Shown here piece by piece: positions 1 to 8,362 of a stretch of 64,000 bases of DNA (positions are counted from its first letter, which is position 1; every line of letters starts with the position of its first letter). The stretch covers positions 2,666,001 through 2,730,000 of the forward strand of contig CBDAPZ010000001.1 in the NCBI GenBank assembly GCA_965198855.1, written 5' to 3'. The position numbers and the translations under genes are program-made. The DNA comes from BOG-908 sp965198855. Lineage in GTDB: Bacteria > Pseudomonadota > Alphaproteobacteria > Acetobacterales > Acetobacteraceae. Below the pieces are notes generated by a model that saw nothing but the letters and a program-made list of their open reading frames with translations, was not told where the DNA came from and did no database searches.

Positions 1-233
1 CCGGCCTGGTTCATGGTGATGGTTGTCGTCGGGCTGCGGACCATGATCGCGATGGTTTCGGTGCCGGCGAGGGTGAGTTTTTCCAGGTCCGGCAGGATGT
101 CGATGCGGTAGGCCTGCGGAACGACCGTCTTTGGGAGTTTGCCGGGGGTGTGATCGAAATCGAAGGGCGCTTCCGCGCGGGCTGCGGCTGAAAGGGCGAT
201 CAGAGAGGCTGCGAGCAAGAGGGTGTGACGCAT
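1..233 (-). CDS. M1-family aminopeptidase, N-terminal fragment
   Basis: The gene runs off the left edge; 77 residues are visible. Residues 1-20 form a clear Sec signal peptide (Arg near the start, Leu/Ala core, ARA-E cleavage), so the enzyme is exported. The mature start FDFDHTPGKLPKTVVPQ followed by AYRIDILPDLEKLTLAGTE matches the usual N-terminal beta-domain opening of M1 zinc aminopeptidases (PepN/ERAP-like). The zinc site HExxH-E would lie outside the window, so activity cannot be judged. The ATG is at 233-231. Family assignment rests on this N-terminal domain only. Confidence 0.7.
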   Translation of the reverse strand, partial: MRHTLLLAASLIALSAAARAEAPFDFDHTPGKLPKTVVPQAYRIDILPDLEKLTLAGTETIAIMVRSPTTTITMNQA

Positions 234-383
234 GGGGAACGATGCTCCATCGGCTTGTTGCCGGGGGCTTAGCACCCTCCATGCCACAGGTTAAGACACT
301 GTCTTTGCAATGAATTATTTGTTGATGCTTGATGTGACCAGTTGGAATTACGCCGCATGTTGGCGTAGCACACCAACGCAGGG

Positions 384-1583
384 TCAGGCAGTTGCGCGCA
401 GGAACGGGCGCAGGGCGATCACCATGGGGATGATGATGGCGGCCGTGAGTGCTGCGGCGACGATGCCGGTCGTGCGGCTGGAATGGTCGGCGATGGCGCC
501 GTAGGCGATCGGAGCCAGGCCGCCGGCGCCGATGACACCGGTGTAGAACAGCGCGAAGGCGCGGCTGAGTTCGCCCTTGCGCGCCAAGTCCGGAACGGTG
601 CCGTACAGCACAGAGGAGGTGCCGTTGAGCACGATGCCGAGGAACGGCAGGAGAATCAGCAGCAGGCTCAGGGGTGTGGCCAGGGTTGCAACCATCAGCA
701 GGGCGGTTGCGGCTTCGGTGGCGATCACGCTCCAGACGACGCCGAGGCGTTGGCCGAGCCAGCCGCAACAGGCTTTGCCCAGTGCGCCGCCGGCGAAAAG
801 GAGGGCGAGGCAGATGCCCACGCTGGCTTCCTTGCCGCCCTTGGCGTGGACGAGGAAGGGCAGGAACAACAGGTAGCCCATGCGGGTTGCCGTGTCGCAG
901 GCGCCGATGGCGAGAAGCAGGCTGAAGCCACTTCCGTCACTCCCCTTGGCCGTTGCGTCCTTTTCGGTGCTGGCGAGGGCTGGAAGCTGCGGGATGACGG
1001 CGAGTACGGCGAAGGCGATGACGAGGCCGATCATCGCTGTGCCGGCGACGACGGGGCGCCAGGCGAGGATGGGCAGCAGCAGGGCCACGACGGCCGGAAA
1101 GATGGCTTTGCCGAGGTCGCCGGAGAAATTGTAGATGCCGAGGGGGCCGCGCGGCGAAGCGCCGGAGGTGGTGGTGACCAGCATCGAGGCGCGGGGATGC
1201 TGCACGCTGGAGCCGATGCCGGCGATCACCAGGCCGAAGCAGAGGCCGTAGAACCCGAAGGGCAAGGCGACGATGGCGTAGCCGGCGGCGGCGATGAAGG
1301 TGGCGAGTGCAAGAGCGACACGGGGGGTGAAGCGGGCGGCGTATGTGTCGGCGGGGAGCTGAAGGCCGCCCATGGTGCCGCTGTAGAGGGCGCGGACCAG
1401 GGCGAGGCCGGCATAGGACAGGCCGAATTGCTGCTGCCAGATGGGGAGCAGCGCGTAGAGCTGGTCGGTGTAGCCGTCGTGCAGGAGATGGGCGAGGCAG
1501 GCGCCGGCGAGGCTGCGCTTCTGCGCCGACCAGCCGCCTTGCTGCTGCTGGTGCGTCCACTCCGCTGTGGCTGTGCTCTGCAT
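384..1583 (-). CDS. MFS transporter, fosmidomycin-resistance (Fsr)-like
   Basis: About 399 residues with roughly 12 hydrophobic segments, a normal length for a major facilitator. The first helix region HLLHDGYTDQLYALLPIWQQ resembles the HLLND-type opening of the Fsr subfamily, and inter-helix GxLxG-type loops are visible. It would sit in the inner membrane and export a small molecule; the substrate is unknown. I chose the ATG at 1583 (GGAAGGA lies 12 nt upstream) over a GTG 24 codons further upstream, whose extension is hydrophilic and unlike the family. It is divergent from a LysR-type gene at 1686, which may control it. Both genes share a 100 bp intergenic region. Confidence 0.8.
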   Translation of the reverse strand: MQSTATAEWTHQQQQGGWSAQKRSLAGACLAHLLHDGYTDQLYALLPIWQQQFGLSYAGLALVRALYSGTMGGLQLPADTYAARFTPRVALALATFIAAAGYAIVALPFGFYGLCFGLVIAGIGSSVQHPRASMLVTTTSGASPRGPLGIYNFSGDLGKAIFPAVVALLLPILAWRPVVAGTAMIGLVIAFAVLAVIPQLPALASTEKDATAKGSDGSGFSLLLAIGACDTATRMGYLLFLPFLVHAKGGKEASVGICLALLFAGGALGKACCGWLGQRLGVVWSVIATEAATALLMVATLATPLSLLLILLPFLGIVLNGTSSVLYGTVPDLARKGELSRAFALFYTGVIGAGGLAPIAYGAIADHSSRTTGIVAAALTAAIIIPMVIALRPFLRATA

Positions 1584-1650
1584 GGTTCGGGTTCGTCCTT
1601 CCAACGCGGCAGTGTAGGCGCGTGAGTTTTTGTCGACTAGGCTACCTCTT

Positions 1651-1681
1651 CTCACGGGTATCCTCAGTTTTCCTCACGGGT
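1651..1681. promoter_or_regulatory. Tandem 9-bp direct repeat in MFS/LysR intergenic region
   Basis: CTCACGGGT occurs at 1651-1659 and again at 1673-1681, a 22 bp period, about two helical turns. It lies just before the LysR ATG (1686) and within the divergent promoter region. Spacing and place fit a regulator-binding site, for instance for the adjacent LysR protein. That is inference; LysR sites are usually dyads with a T-N11-A core, which this is not. Confidence 0.4.
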
Positions 1682-1685
1682 TCAC

Positions 1686-2594
1686 ATGCAAAATCCATTG
1701 CCGCTGAATGCGCTGCGTATCTTCGAGGTGGCGGCCCGGACCGGGAGCTATGCCGAGGCGGCGGCGGAGCTTGGGCTGACGCATGGTGCGGTGAGCCGGC
1801 AGATCGCGTTGCTTGAGGGTTGGCTTGGGCAGACGCTGTTCGTGCGGACGGGACGGCGGATGGCGGCGACACCGGCGGCGCGGGGGTTTGCCGCCGAGGT
1901 GCGGCAGGCATTCGACCGGATCGGGGCGGCGGCCGAGGCAAGCCGGCGGCCTTCGACCACGCAGATCTTGCGGGTGAGCGCGCCGACGACGTTCGCGCTG
2001 CGCTGGCTGATACCGCGGCTGGAGATCTTTCATGCGGCGCGGCCGGATATCGACGTTTCGGTGGTGACGACGACGACGCTGCATGATGCGTTGCGGGGCG
2101 GTTTCGATGTGGCGATACGGCTGGGGTCGGCGGAGCGTGGCGCGTGGCCGCATCATCGTGCAGTGCCATTTCTGTTAGAGAACGATACGCTGATCATCAG
2201 TCCGGCGCTGTTCGAGCGGATGCCGTTGCACTCGTTGGATGATCTTGCGGGGCATGTGTTGTTGGGGAGCGAGACGCGGCCGGGTGATTGGACGGACTGG
2301 CTGGAGCGTGCGGGGCTGGCGCAGCATTCGGGCCAACGCCTACGGGTGTTCGACCATTTTTTTGCAACGTTGCAGGCGGTGGTTGATGGTTTGGGGATCG
2401 GGATCGGGCCGTTCCCGGTGCTGGACATCGATGTGGCGGCGGGCCGGCTGCTGACGCCGTTTGCGGAGATGGTGGTGCCGCGGACCGGATATGTCGCACT
2501 TGTGCCCTTTGGAACCGGCAAGAGCCCGATGGTGACGGATTTCATCGAGTGGCTGGTGGCCGAAGGCGGTTATTTGGGGCCGAAGAAGGTGTAG
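1686..2594 (+). CDS. LysR-type transcriptional regulator, GcvA-like
   Basis: 302 residues, the usual LTTR length. Residues 5-65 carry the winged HTH (LNALRIFEVAARTGSYAEAA, then LGLTHGAVSRQIALLE). Residues about 95-295 form the periplasmic-binding-like effector domain, with the GcvA-type signatures VAIRLG and DGLGIGIGP. It is divergent from the MFS transporter gene, the classical arrangement for a regulator and its target. The effector is unknown. The 3' end overlaps the convergent DUF3455 gene by 25 nt. Confidence 0.88.
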   Translation: MQNPLPLNALRIFEVAARTGSYAEAAAELGLTHGAVSRQIALLEGWLGQTLFVRTGRRMAATPAARGFAAEVRQAFDRIGAAAEASRRPSTTQILRVSAPTTFALRWLIPRLEIFHAARPDIDVSVVTTTTLHDALRGGFDVAIRLGSAERGAWPHHRAVPFLLENDTLIISPALFERMPLHSLDDLAGHVLLGSETRPGDWTDWLERAGLAQHSGQRLRVFDHFFATLQAVVDGLGIGIGPFPVLDIDVAAGRLLTPFAEMVVPRTGYVALVPFGTGKSPMVTDFIEWLVAEGGYLGPKKV

Positions 2595-3025
2595 GTGGCG
2601 GTGTAGGGGATGCGGGTTTCGGCGGTAGGGTGGGCGGTGTCGCAGCCGGTGGCGGGAGGTATGCCGCCGGCGGTGTGGCTGCGGACGACGTAGAGCGTGT
2701 CCGCGAGGAGGCCGGCGCCGGTGTGGGTGGTGACCTGGATGATGAGCCAGGGGATGGCGTGTGATGCCGGGTCTTTGCCGGAGGCCACGGGTTTGCCTTG
2801 GATGGTGCTGCCGTCGGCGGCTTGCCAGGTGGGGCCGGCGTAATGGTGGATGGGAAGTTTGCCGTTGGCGTCTGGAAAATTGGCTTCAGGGGCCTTGAGG
2901 GTCCAAGCGTAAAGGCCGGCCGTTTGGGTGCAGTGATAGATCTGTACGCCTTGGGCCTGGCGTTCGATGATGGCGGCGTGGGCGGCTGTTGTCGCAATCA
3001 GTGCCAAGCCGATTTGTGTTCGCAT
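2570..3025 (-). CDS. DUF3455 family secreted protein
   Basis: 151 residues. A short signal peptide (MRTQIGLALIATTAAHA) precedes a domain with the DUF3455 pattern: VQIYHCTQ, YAWTLKAPEA, HHYAGPTWQAADGS, IPWLIIQV, HTGAGLLADTLYVVRSHTAGG and PPATGCD. The biochemical function of the family is not known. The start is ATG with AAGGA 9 nt upstream. It overlaps the convergent LysR gene at the 3' end, so antisense effects are possible. A G-rich hairpin repeat (3050-3096) separates it from the CoA-transferase gene upstream. Confidence 0.78.
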   Translation of the reverse strand: MRTQIGLALIATTAAHAAIIERQAQGVQIYHCTQTAGLYAWTLKAPEANFPDANGKLPIHHYAGPTWQAADGSTIQGKPVASGKDPASHAIPWLIIQVTTHTGAGLLADTLYVVRSHTAGGIPPATGCDTAHPTAETRIPYTATYTFFGPK

Positions 3026-3049
3026 TACGTGCGTTCCTTAGAAAATGCT

Positions 3050-3096
3050 GGGGGGTTCGGGGGGAATGGCTTCATTCCCCCTGATACTTTCTTTCG
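3050..3096 (+). repeat. G-rich stem-loop repeat, copy 1
   Basis: GGGGGGTTCGGGGGG followed by a perfect 9 bp stem GGGGGAATG/CATTCCCCC with a GCTT loop and a T-rich right flank. The right half also encodes the last five residues and stop of the minus-strand CoA-transferase gene (stop at 3074-3072). Sister copies are at 14025, 18844 and 54073. Confidence 0.75.
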
Positions 3097-4379
3097 AGTT
3101 CCTCATGAAACTTCGGATGGGCAAGGTTTATCAGCGCCTCGGCACGCTGATGCAGTGATTTTCCTTTAAGGTCCGTCCAGCCGAATTCGGTAACCACGAT
3201 GTGGGTATCGTTGCGCGGGGTGGTGACGGCGCCGTGGAGCAGCGGGGTGATGCGGGAGATGGTGCCGTTCTTTGCGGTGGCGTGGCAGGCGATGATGGAG
3301 CGGCCGCCTTTGGAGGCGTAGGCGCCGCGAACGAAATCGAGTTGGCCGCCGGAGCCGCTCCATTGTTGCGCGCCCATGCATTCAGAATTGCAGGCGCCTT
3401 GCAGGTCTATTTGCAGGGTGGCGTTGACGGAGACCATGCGGTCGTTGCGAGAGATGATGGCCGGGTTGTTGGTGTAGTCGACGGGGTGGGATTCGAAGGC
3501 GGGGTTTTGGTGCATGAAGTCGTAGAGGGGTTTTTCGCCGACGGCGAAGGTGAAGATTGTTTTGCCGGGGTTGAGGGATTTGCGGGTGTTGTCGGCGGTG
3601 CCGGATTGCATGAGGCGGGCAAGGCCTGGGGTCATGAGTTCGGTGTGGATGCCAAGGTTTTTGTGATTTGTCAGGGCGGCGCAGACGGCGTCGGGGACGG
3701 CGCCGATGCCCATTTGGAGGGTGTCGCCGTCGTTGATGAGGGTGGCGATGATGTTGCCGATGGCCTGGTCTGCGGCGCGGATGGGGACTGGCGGGACGGC
3801 CGTGAGCGGGGTGTGGTTTTCGATGAGGGCGGTGACGGCGGAGATGTGGATGCGGCCTTCGCCGGGGACGCTCGGCATGGCGTTATTGATTTCGAGAATG
3901 ACCTGGCGGGCGGTTTTGGAGACCGGGAGGGCGTAGTCGGTGTTAGTGCCCAGTGAGAAATAGCCGTCTTCGTCCATGGGCGAGACGGTGGTGAGGAGGG
4001 CGTCGACGTTGACCTGGTCGCAGAGAACACGGGGGCTTTGGCTGAAGGCGGTGGGGACGATGTCGATGGGGGGGAGGCCGGCGGCGCGGGCTTCATCGTC
4101 GAGTGCGCGTTCCATTTTGCCGTGGAAGAGGCTCATGGGTTTGATGTGGGTGCGGAGATCGGTGCGGAGGATGGCGGCGGCGGGCGGGGTGGAGAGGAGG
4201 TAGTAGATCTCGATGAGGTCGATTGTGTTGGCACGAGCGCGGTCAGCCAGGGCGGATAGGAGGGCGGGGGGTTGGGCGACGCCCATGCTCATGGCGATTT
4301 TTGCGCGCGCTGGGAGGAGGGCGATGGCTTGGGCGGGGCTGGTTTTTAGGGATTCGTAACGGATTGTGTGGGTGGGCAT
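3072..4379 (-). CDS. Acetyl-CoA hydrolase/transferase family protein (class I CoA-transferase)
   Basis: 435 residues, matching the acetyl-CoA hydrolase/4-hydroxybutyrate CoA-transferase family. Visible signatures are GIGAVPDAV (substrate/CoA loop), LGIHTELMTPG (the region that holds the catalytic Glu in 4-hydroxybutyrate CoA-transferases) and the C-terminal VVTEFGWTDLKGKS. It would move CoA between acyl groups such as acetyl, succinyl or hydroxybutyryl in the cytoplasm. The exact acids cannot be read from sequence. It may relate to short-chain acid handling together with acs at 6383. The last codons lie inside a G-rich stem-loop repeat, so the tail KYQGE is repeat-derived. Confidence 0.82.
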   Translation of the reverse strand: MPTHTIRYESLKTSPAQAIALLPARAKIAMSMGVAQPPALLSALADRARANTIDLIEIYYLLSTPPAAAILRTDLRTHIKPMSLFHGKMERALDDEARAAGLPPIDIVPTAFSQSPRVLCDQVNVDALLTTVSPMDEDGYFSLGTNTDYALPVSKTARQVILEINNAMPSVPGEGRIHISAVTALIENHTPLTAVPPVPIRAADQAIGNIIATLINDGDTLQMGIGAVPDAVCAALTNHKNLGIHTELMTPGLARLMQSGTADNTRKSLNPGKTIFTFAVGEKPLYDFMHQNPAFESHPVDYTNNPAIISRNDRMVSVNATLQIDLQGACNSECMGAQQWSGSGGQLDFVRGAYASKGGRSIIACHATAKNGTISRITPLLHGAVTTPRNDTHIVVTEFGWTDLKGKSLHQRAEALINLAHPKFHEELERKYQGE

Positions 4380-4437
4380 TTTTGGCGCCTTTGGGCGGGT
4401 TTGGTTTTCTCGGACGGTGTTTAGCGCAGCGGGGCGG

Positions 4438-4471
4438 GTAGGATGGGTTACGCTTCGCTAACCCATTCTAC
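4438..4471. repeat. REP-like inverted repeat
   Basis: Arms GTAGGATGGGTTA (4438-4450) and TAACCCATTCTAC (4459-4471), 12 of 13 pairing, enclose the loop CGCTTCGC. The ATGGGTTA core is common in repetitive extragenic palindromes that accompany REP-associated transposases, and a remnant of such a transposase follows at 4627. Confidence 0.7.
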
Positions 4472-4626
4472 GGTGTGGGTGGGGTGTTGGAGTCAAGCTT
4501 CTTCGCCGGGAAGCGTGGTTGTTCTTTCCGGGGGGGCGGTGATCGGGTTTTGCGGTGTTAGGGGATTGGGCCGGTGTGGATGGTGGTTGGTGGTTGGTGG
4601 CGAAGTGTGCATGGGGGGTGCGAAGG

Positions 4627-4854
4627 GGATTTGCGGTTTGGGCAGCGACGGTTTGGGACCACAGCATACGCGAGGAGTGGGATTACGCCGCGCATATCGA
4701 TTATGTGCATTCTCATCCGGTGAAACATGGACTCTTGGACAGGGCGGGGGCGTGGCCGTAATCGTCGTTTCATAGGGCGGTAAAGTTGGGGATTTATCCA
4801 GCGCTGGGAGTGGTGCGCGTAAGCGAGGTTTACCAGGGTGAGCGGTTGGAGTGA
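4627..4854 (+). pseudogene. Remnant of a REP-associated tyrosine transposase (RAYT/IS200-like)
   Basis: Only the C-terminal third is recognisable. From about 4642 one reads QRRF, then a one-base loss, then DHSIREEWDYAAHIDYVH and SHPVKHGLL, which matches the conserved RAYT segment H-x-IRDE-DY-x-HVDYIH-NPVKHGL. In the following WPYSSFHR motif the Tyr codon is TAA (4759-4761). The frame then continues SSFHRAVKLGIYP to a TGA at 4852-4854. The N-terminal HUH catalytic part is absent; the G/T-rich stretch at 4475-4625 shows nothing recognisable. This is a dead transposase flanked by REP-like hairpins at 4438 and 4870. Confidence 0.75.
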
Positions 4855-4869
4855 TTTGGTTGGTGGGTT

Positions 4870-4895
4870 GGTGCAATGCCAAAGCGCATTGCACC
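4870..4895. repeat. REP-like hairpin after RAYT remnant
   Basis: Perfect 10 bp arms GGTGCAATGC/GCATTGCACC around a CAAAGC loop. The hairpin at 6296-6321 has the same CAAAGC loop and different arms. This is consistent with a REP end of the RAYT unit. Confidence 0.65.
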
Positions 4896-5424
4896 ACCTT
4901 GTCACATTGATGTCTCCGACGGATATTCCGTTCTGGTTTCATATCGGAAATTAGAGTGCTCGATGATCGACGAATACGCGTGCGGAGGTCGGAGATGTGG
5001 CCGGGCTGTTTGTGGCCTGCGAGGAGCACGAGATCCAGGCGTGACATGAGGCCGATCGTCATCGTGCGTATGGCGCGGCTTTGGCGATCAGCCGGTGCAT
5101 CACGGCGCTGTTGTAGCGCTTCGATGGGACAGTCGGGTCGGGGGCGAGGGGAAAGGATGCCGGCTCGGCAATAAGAGAGTCGGGGATGACAGATATCCTT
5201 GAGGAGCGGTCTGTGCGCGGCAGTGAAACGCCATGGGATTAGCGCAGAAAACCGTTGTTTGCTCGACAAGTTTTCGAAAGCTGTGGAGAGGGCGGATCGC
5301 TGTCACGGGCTTGTGCGGTCTGCCGTGCGCGGGAGGTGTTGGCACGGCTCTCTTGCCGTCGGGTTTTAAACGGCATGGCCGCCGACCATATGGCGCGCTG
5401 AGTACCTGCGGAAAAGGATGACAC
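4896..5424. other. Intergenic region without a supported gene
   Basis: About 530 bp. Open frames exist on both strands, but none has a ribosome site plus a recognisable protein pattern. It must contain the promoter of the SDR gene starting at 5425 (AAAAGGATGACAC before the ATG supplies the ribosome site). With the decayed transposase it forms an approximately 1 kb gene-poor island. Confidence 0.5.
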
Positions 5425-6276
5425 ATGGCTGATCAGGAAAAACCCGTCTGGTTCATCACCGGATGCTCGACGGGCTTCGGCAAGGAGTTGGTGCGCCTGC
5501 TGCTTGGGCAAGGGTATCGGGTGGTGGCGACTGCGCGGGATGCGGGGACGCTGGAGGGGCTGGTGCATGGGCATGAGGCGCGCGCGCTGGCGACGGCGGT
5601 GGATGTGACGGACGCGAAGTCGGTGCATGCGGCGGTGGCGGCGGCTGAAGCGAAATTCGGGCAGATCGATGTGCTCGTGAATAATGCCGGGTATGGGTAT
5701 CTGGCGGCGATCGAGGAAGGGGAGGATGCGCCGGTTCGGAAGATGTTCGAGACGAATGTGTTCGGGCTGGTGGAGGTGACCAAGGCAGTGCTGCCGGGGA
5801 TGCGCAAGCGTAGGGCCGGGTGTGTCGTCAATCTATCGTCGATCGGAGGGCTGATCAGCTTTGCGGCGACCGGGTACTACCACGCGACGAAGTTTGCGGT
5901 GGAGGGGCTTTCGGGGTCGCTGGCGGCCGAGCTGGCGCCGCTTGGGATCAAGGTGATGGTGGTGGAGCCCGGGCCGTTCCGGACGGATTTCTCGGGGCGG
6001 TCGATCGGGATTTCGAAGGTCGAGATTGCGGATTATGCGGAGACGGCGGGGGAGCGGCGCCGCCAGACGGCGGCGCGGAATGGGAAGCAACAGGGTGATC
6101 CGGTGCGAGCGTCGCAAGCGATTATCGATGCGGTGAATTCGAGGGAAATCCCGTCGCATCTGTTGCTTGGGAAGATGGCGCTCGAGCTGGCGCGGAAGGA
6201 TTTGGCGGCGAAGGCGGCCGAGTTCGATAAATGGGAGACCGTGACGCTTGGAGCGGATTTTCCTGAGGGTGGCTAA
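5425..6276 (+). CDS. Short-chain dehydrogenase/reductase
   Basis: 283 residues, classical SDR. The Rossmann motif TGCSTGFG is at about residues 12-19, NNAGYG near 87, and the catalytic YHATK has Tyr152 and Lys156. The C-terminal third (RSIGISKVEIADYAETAGE, then the HLLLGKMALELARKD region) is typical of the oxidoreductase subgroup often annotated as YdfG/DltE-like. It is an NAD(P)-dependent alcohol or ketone oxidoreductase of unknown substrate. It stands alone after a gene-poor island and ends just before hairpin 6296-6321. Start ATG with AAAAGGA upstream. Confidence 0.85.
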   Translation: MADQEKPVWFITGCSTGFGKELVRLLLGQGYRVVATARDAGTLEGLVHGHEARALATAVDVTDAKSVHAAVAAAEAKFGQIDVLVNNAGYGYLAAIEEGEDAPVRKMFETNVFGLVEVTKAVLPGMRKRRAGCVVNLSSIGGLISFAATGYYHATKFAVEGLSGSLAAELAPLGIKVMVVEPGPFRTDFSGRSIGISKVEIADYAETAGERRRQTAARNGKQQGDPVRASQAIIDAVNSREIPSHLLLGKMALELARKDLAAKAAEFDKWETVTLGADFPEGG

Positions 6277-6295
6277 AGCGTTTGCCGGTGCCGTC

Positions 6296-6321
6296 CCCGC
6301 ATCGCCAAAGCGCGATGCGGG
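6296..6321. repeat. REP-like hairpin, possible terminator
   Basis: Perfect 10 bp arms CCCGCATCGC/GCGATGCGGG with loop CAAAGC, located between the convergent SDR and acs genes. It shares the loop with the hairpin at 4870. Confidence 0.65.
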
Positions 6322-6339
6322 CTACGTGCAGGCTTTAAA

Positions 6340-6382
6340 ATAGAAGTCTTGTGGTTCTTGTCTTCAGAAAAGAACTGCTTCC
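6340..6382 (+). repeat. A/T-rich stem-loop element, copy 1 (forward)
   Basis: TAGAAGTCTT lead, then GGTTCTT...AAGAAC arms with a TCA loop and a GCTTCC tail that abuts the acs stop codon (6385-6383). It belongs to the 11-copy family described in the findings. It sits between convergent genes. Confidence 0.75.
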
Positions 6383-8320
6383 TTACGCTTTTATCCTGTT
6401 TTCCACGAGGTCGGTGACGACGGTGGGGTCGGCGAGGGTTGAGGTGTCGCCGAGAGAGTCGGTTTCGTCGGCCGCGATCTTGCGCAGAATGCGGCGCATG
6501 ATCTTGCCGCTGCGGGTTTTTGGCAGGCCGGGGGCCCATTGGATGGCGTCCGGCGCTGCGATGGGGCCGATTTCGCGGCGGACCCAGGCGATGAGCTCTT
6601 TGCGGAGGTCGTCGGTGGGGGAGACGCCGTCCTTCAGGGTGACGTAAGCGTAGATGCCCTGGCCTTTGACGTCGTGGGGGAAACCGACGACGGCGGCTTC
6701 GGCGACTTTGAGGTTCGAGACCAGCGCGGATTCGACTTCGGCGGTGCCCATGCGGTGGCCGCTGACGTTGATCACGTCGTCAACGCGGCCGGTGATCCAG
6801 TAATAGCCGTCGGCGTCGCGGCGGGCGCCGTCACCTGTGAAATACTTGCCGGGGTAGGTGGTGAAGTAGGTCTGGATGAAGCGCTCATGGTCGCCGTAGA
6901 CGGTGCGCATCTGGCCGGGCCAGCTATCGGTGATGCAGAGATTGCCTTCGGCGGCACCTTCGAGCTCCTTGCCCTCGGCATCGACCAGGATGGGTTTTAC
7001 GCCGGGGAGCGGAAAGGTGGCGCTGCCGGGTTTTTGGGCGATGGCGCCGGGGAGCGGGCTGATGAGGATACCGCCGGTTTCGGTCTGCCACCAGGTGTCG
7101 ACGATGGGGCAGCGTTCCTCGCCGACGACGCGATAGTACCATAGCCAGGCTTCGGGATTGATGGGTTCGCCCACCGATCCGAGGATGCGGAGGGAGGCGC
7201 GAGAGGTCTTTTTCACCGGGGCGTCGCCTTCGCGCATGAGGGCGCGGATGGCGGTGGGCGCGGTGTAGAAGATGTTGACTTGGTGCTTGTCGATGACTTC
7301 CCAAAAACGGCTGCTGGTCGGGTAGGTGGGAACACCTTCGAACATCACTGTCGTGGCGCCGGTCGCGAGGGGGCCGTAGACGATGTAGCTGTGGCCGGTG
7401 ACCCAGCCGACGTCAGCGGTGCACCAGAAGACTTCGTTGCGCTGGTAGTCAAAAACGGATTCGAAGGTGAAGGCGGCCCAGACCATGTAGCCGCCGGTGG
7501 TGTGCAGCACGCCTTTGGGTTTGCCGGTGCTGCCTGACGTGTAGAGGATGAAGAGCGGGTCTTCGGCGTTCATCTCCTCGGGTTCGCAATCGGGCGAGGC
7601 GGCAGCCGTGATTTTTGCGTAGTCGTGGTCGCGGCCTGCTTGCATGGGGACATCGGTGCCGGTGACGGGGACGACGATGACGGTTTTGACGTCGGGGCAG
7701 GATTTGAGGGCGGCGTCGGCGTTGGTTTTCAGCGCGACGGAGCGGCCGCCGCGGCGACCGCAATCGGCGGTGATGAGCAGGGTCGAGCCGCAATCCTGGA
7801 TGCGGTTGGCGAGGCTATCGGGCGAGAAACCGCCGAAGACGATGGAGTGGATGGCGCCGATGCGGGCGCAGGCGAGCATGGCGACCGCGGCTTCTGGAAC
7901 CATGGGCAGGTAGATGGTGATGCGGTCGCCTTTTTTGGCGCCGAGGGTTTTCAGCGCATTGGCGAGGCGGCAGACGCGCTCGTGCAGGTCGCGATAGGTG
8001 ATTTTCTGGGAGACGCTGGGGTCGTCACCCTCCCAAATGATGGCGACCTGGTCACCGCGGAGTTTGAGGTGGCGATCGAGGCAGGTGGCGGACGCGTTCA
8101 AGGTGCCGTCCTCGAACCACTTGATCTGGACGTCGCCCTCGAAGCTCGTGTTCTTGATGATTTCGGGGAAGCGCATCCAGTCGAGGCGCTTGGCCTGCTC
8201 GGCCCAGAAGTTGTGGGGGTCGTTGTTGGCGTGGTTGGTCATGAGGCGATGCGCGTTGGCGTCGACCAGGGCACTCGCGGCAATGGCGGGCTTGACGTGG
8301 ATCAACGGGTCTTCGTGCAT
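6383..8320 (-). CDS. acs: Acetyl-CoA synthetase
   Basis: 645 residues, full length for AMP-forming acetate:CoA ligase. Visible motifs are YTSGSTGKPKG (about 260-270), DTWWQTETGG, GDGARRDADGYYWITGR and PKTRSGKIMRR near the C-terminus (Lys606 is the acetylation-controlled catalytic lysine of the family). It activates acetate to acetyl-CoA in the cytoplasm via acetyl-AMP. In an organism of acetic habitats it would serve acetate assimilation or detoxification. Start ATG with GGGAG upstream. It is monocistronic by spacing; the stop codon touches repeat element copy 1. Confidence 0.96.
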   Translation of the reverse strand: MHEDPLIHVKPAIAASALVDANAHRLMTNHANNDPHNFWAEQAKRLDWMRFPEIIKNTSFEGDVQIKWFEDGTLNASATCLDRHLKLRGDQVAIIWEGDDPSVSQKITYRDLHERVCRLANALKTLGAKKGDRITIYLPMVPEAAVAMLACARIGAIHSIVFGGFSPDSLANRIQDCGSTLLITADCGRRGGRSVALKTNADAALKSCPDVKTVIVVPVTGTDVPMQAGRDHDYAKITAAASPDCEPEEMNAEDPLFILYTSGSTGKPKGVLHTTGGYMVWAAFTFESVFDYQRNEVFWCTADVGWVTGHSYIVYGPLATGATTVMFEGVPTYPTSSRFWEVIDKHQVNIFYTAPTAIRALMREGDAPVKKTSRASLRILGSVGEPINPEAWLWYYRVVGEERCPIVDTWWQTETGGILISPLPGAIAQKPGSATFPLPGVKPILVDAEGKELEGAAEGNLCITDSWPGQMRTVYGDHERFIQTYFTTYPGKYFTGDGARRDADGYYWITGRVDDVINVSGHRMGTAEVESALVSNLKVAEAAVVGFPHDVKGQGIYAYVTLKDGVSPTDDLRKELIAWVRREIGPIAAPDAIQWAPGLPKTRSGKIMRRILRKIAADETDSLGDTSTLADPTVVTDLVENRIKA

Positions 8321-8362
8321 GCGATCATCTCCCTGAAATAGCTTGCCGGGGTTTGTCCCCAG

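Noticed and set aside
483..1625. 380-residue plus-strand open frame
   Set aside because: Antisense to the MFS gene, Gly/Glu/Ala-rich shadow without any protein pattern.
4493..5269. 258-residue minus-strand frame in the gene-poor island
   Set aside because: Runs through the RAYT remnant in antisense, has no ribosome site and shows no recognisable fold.
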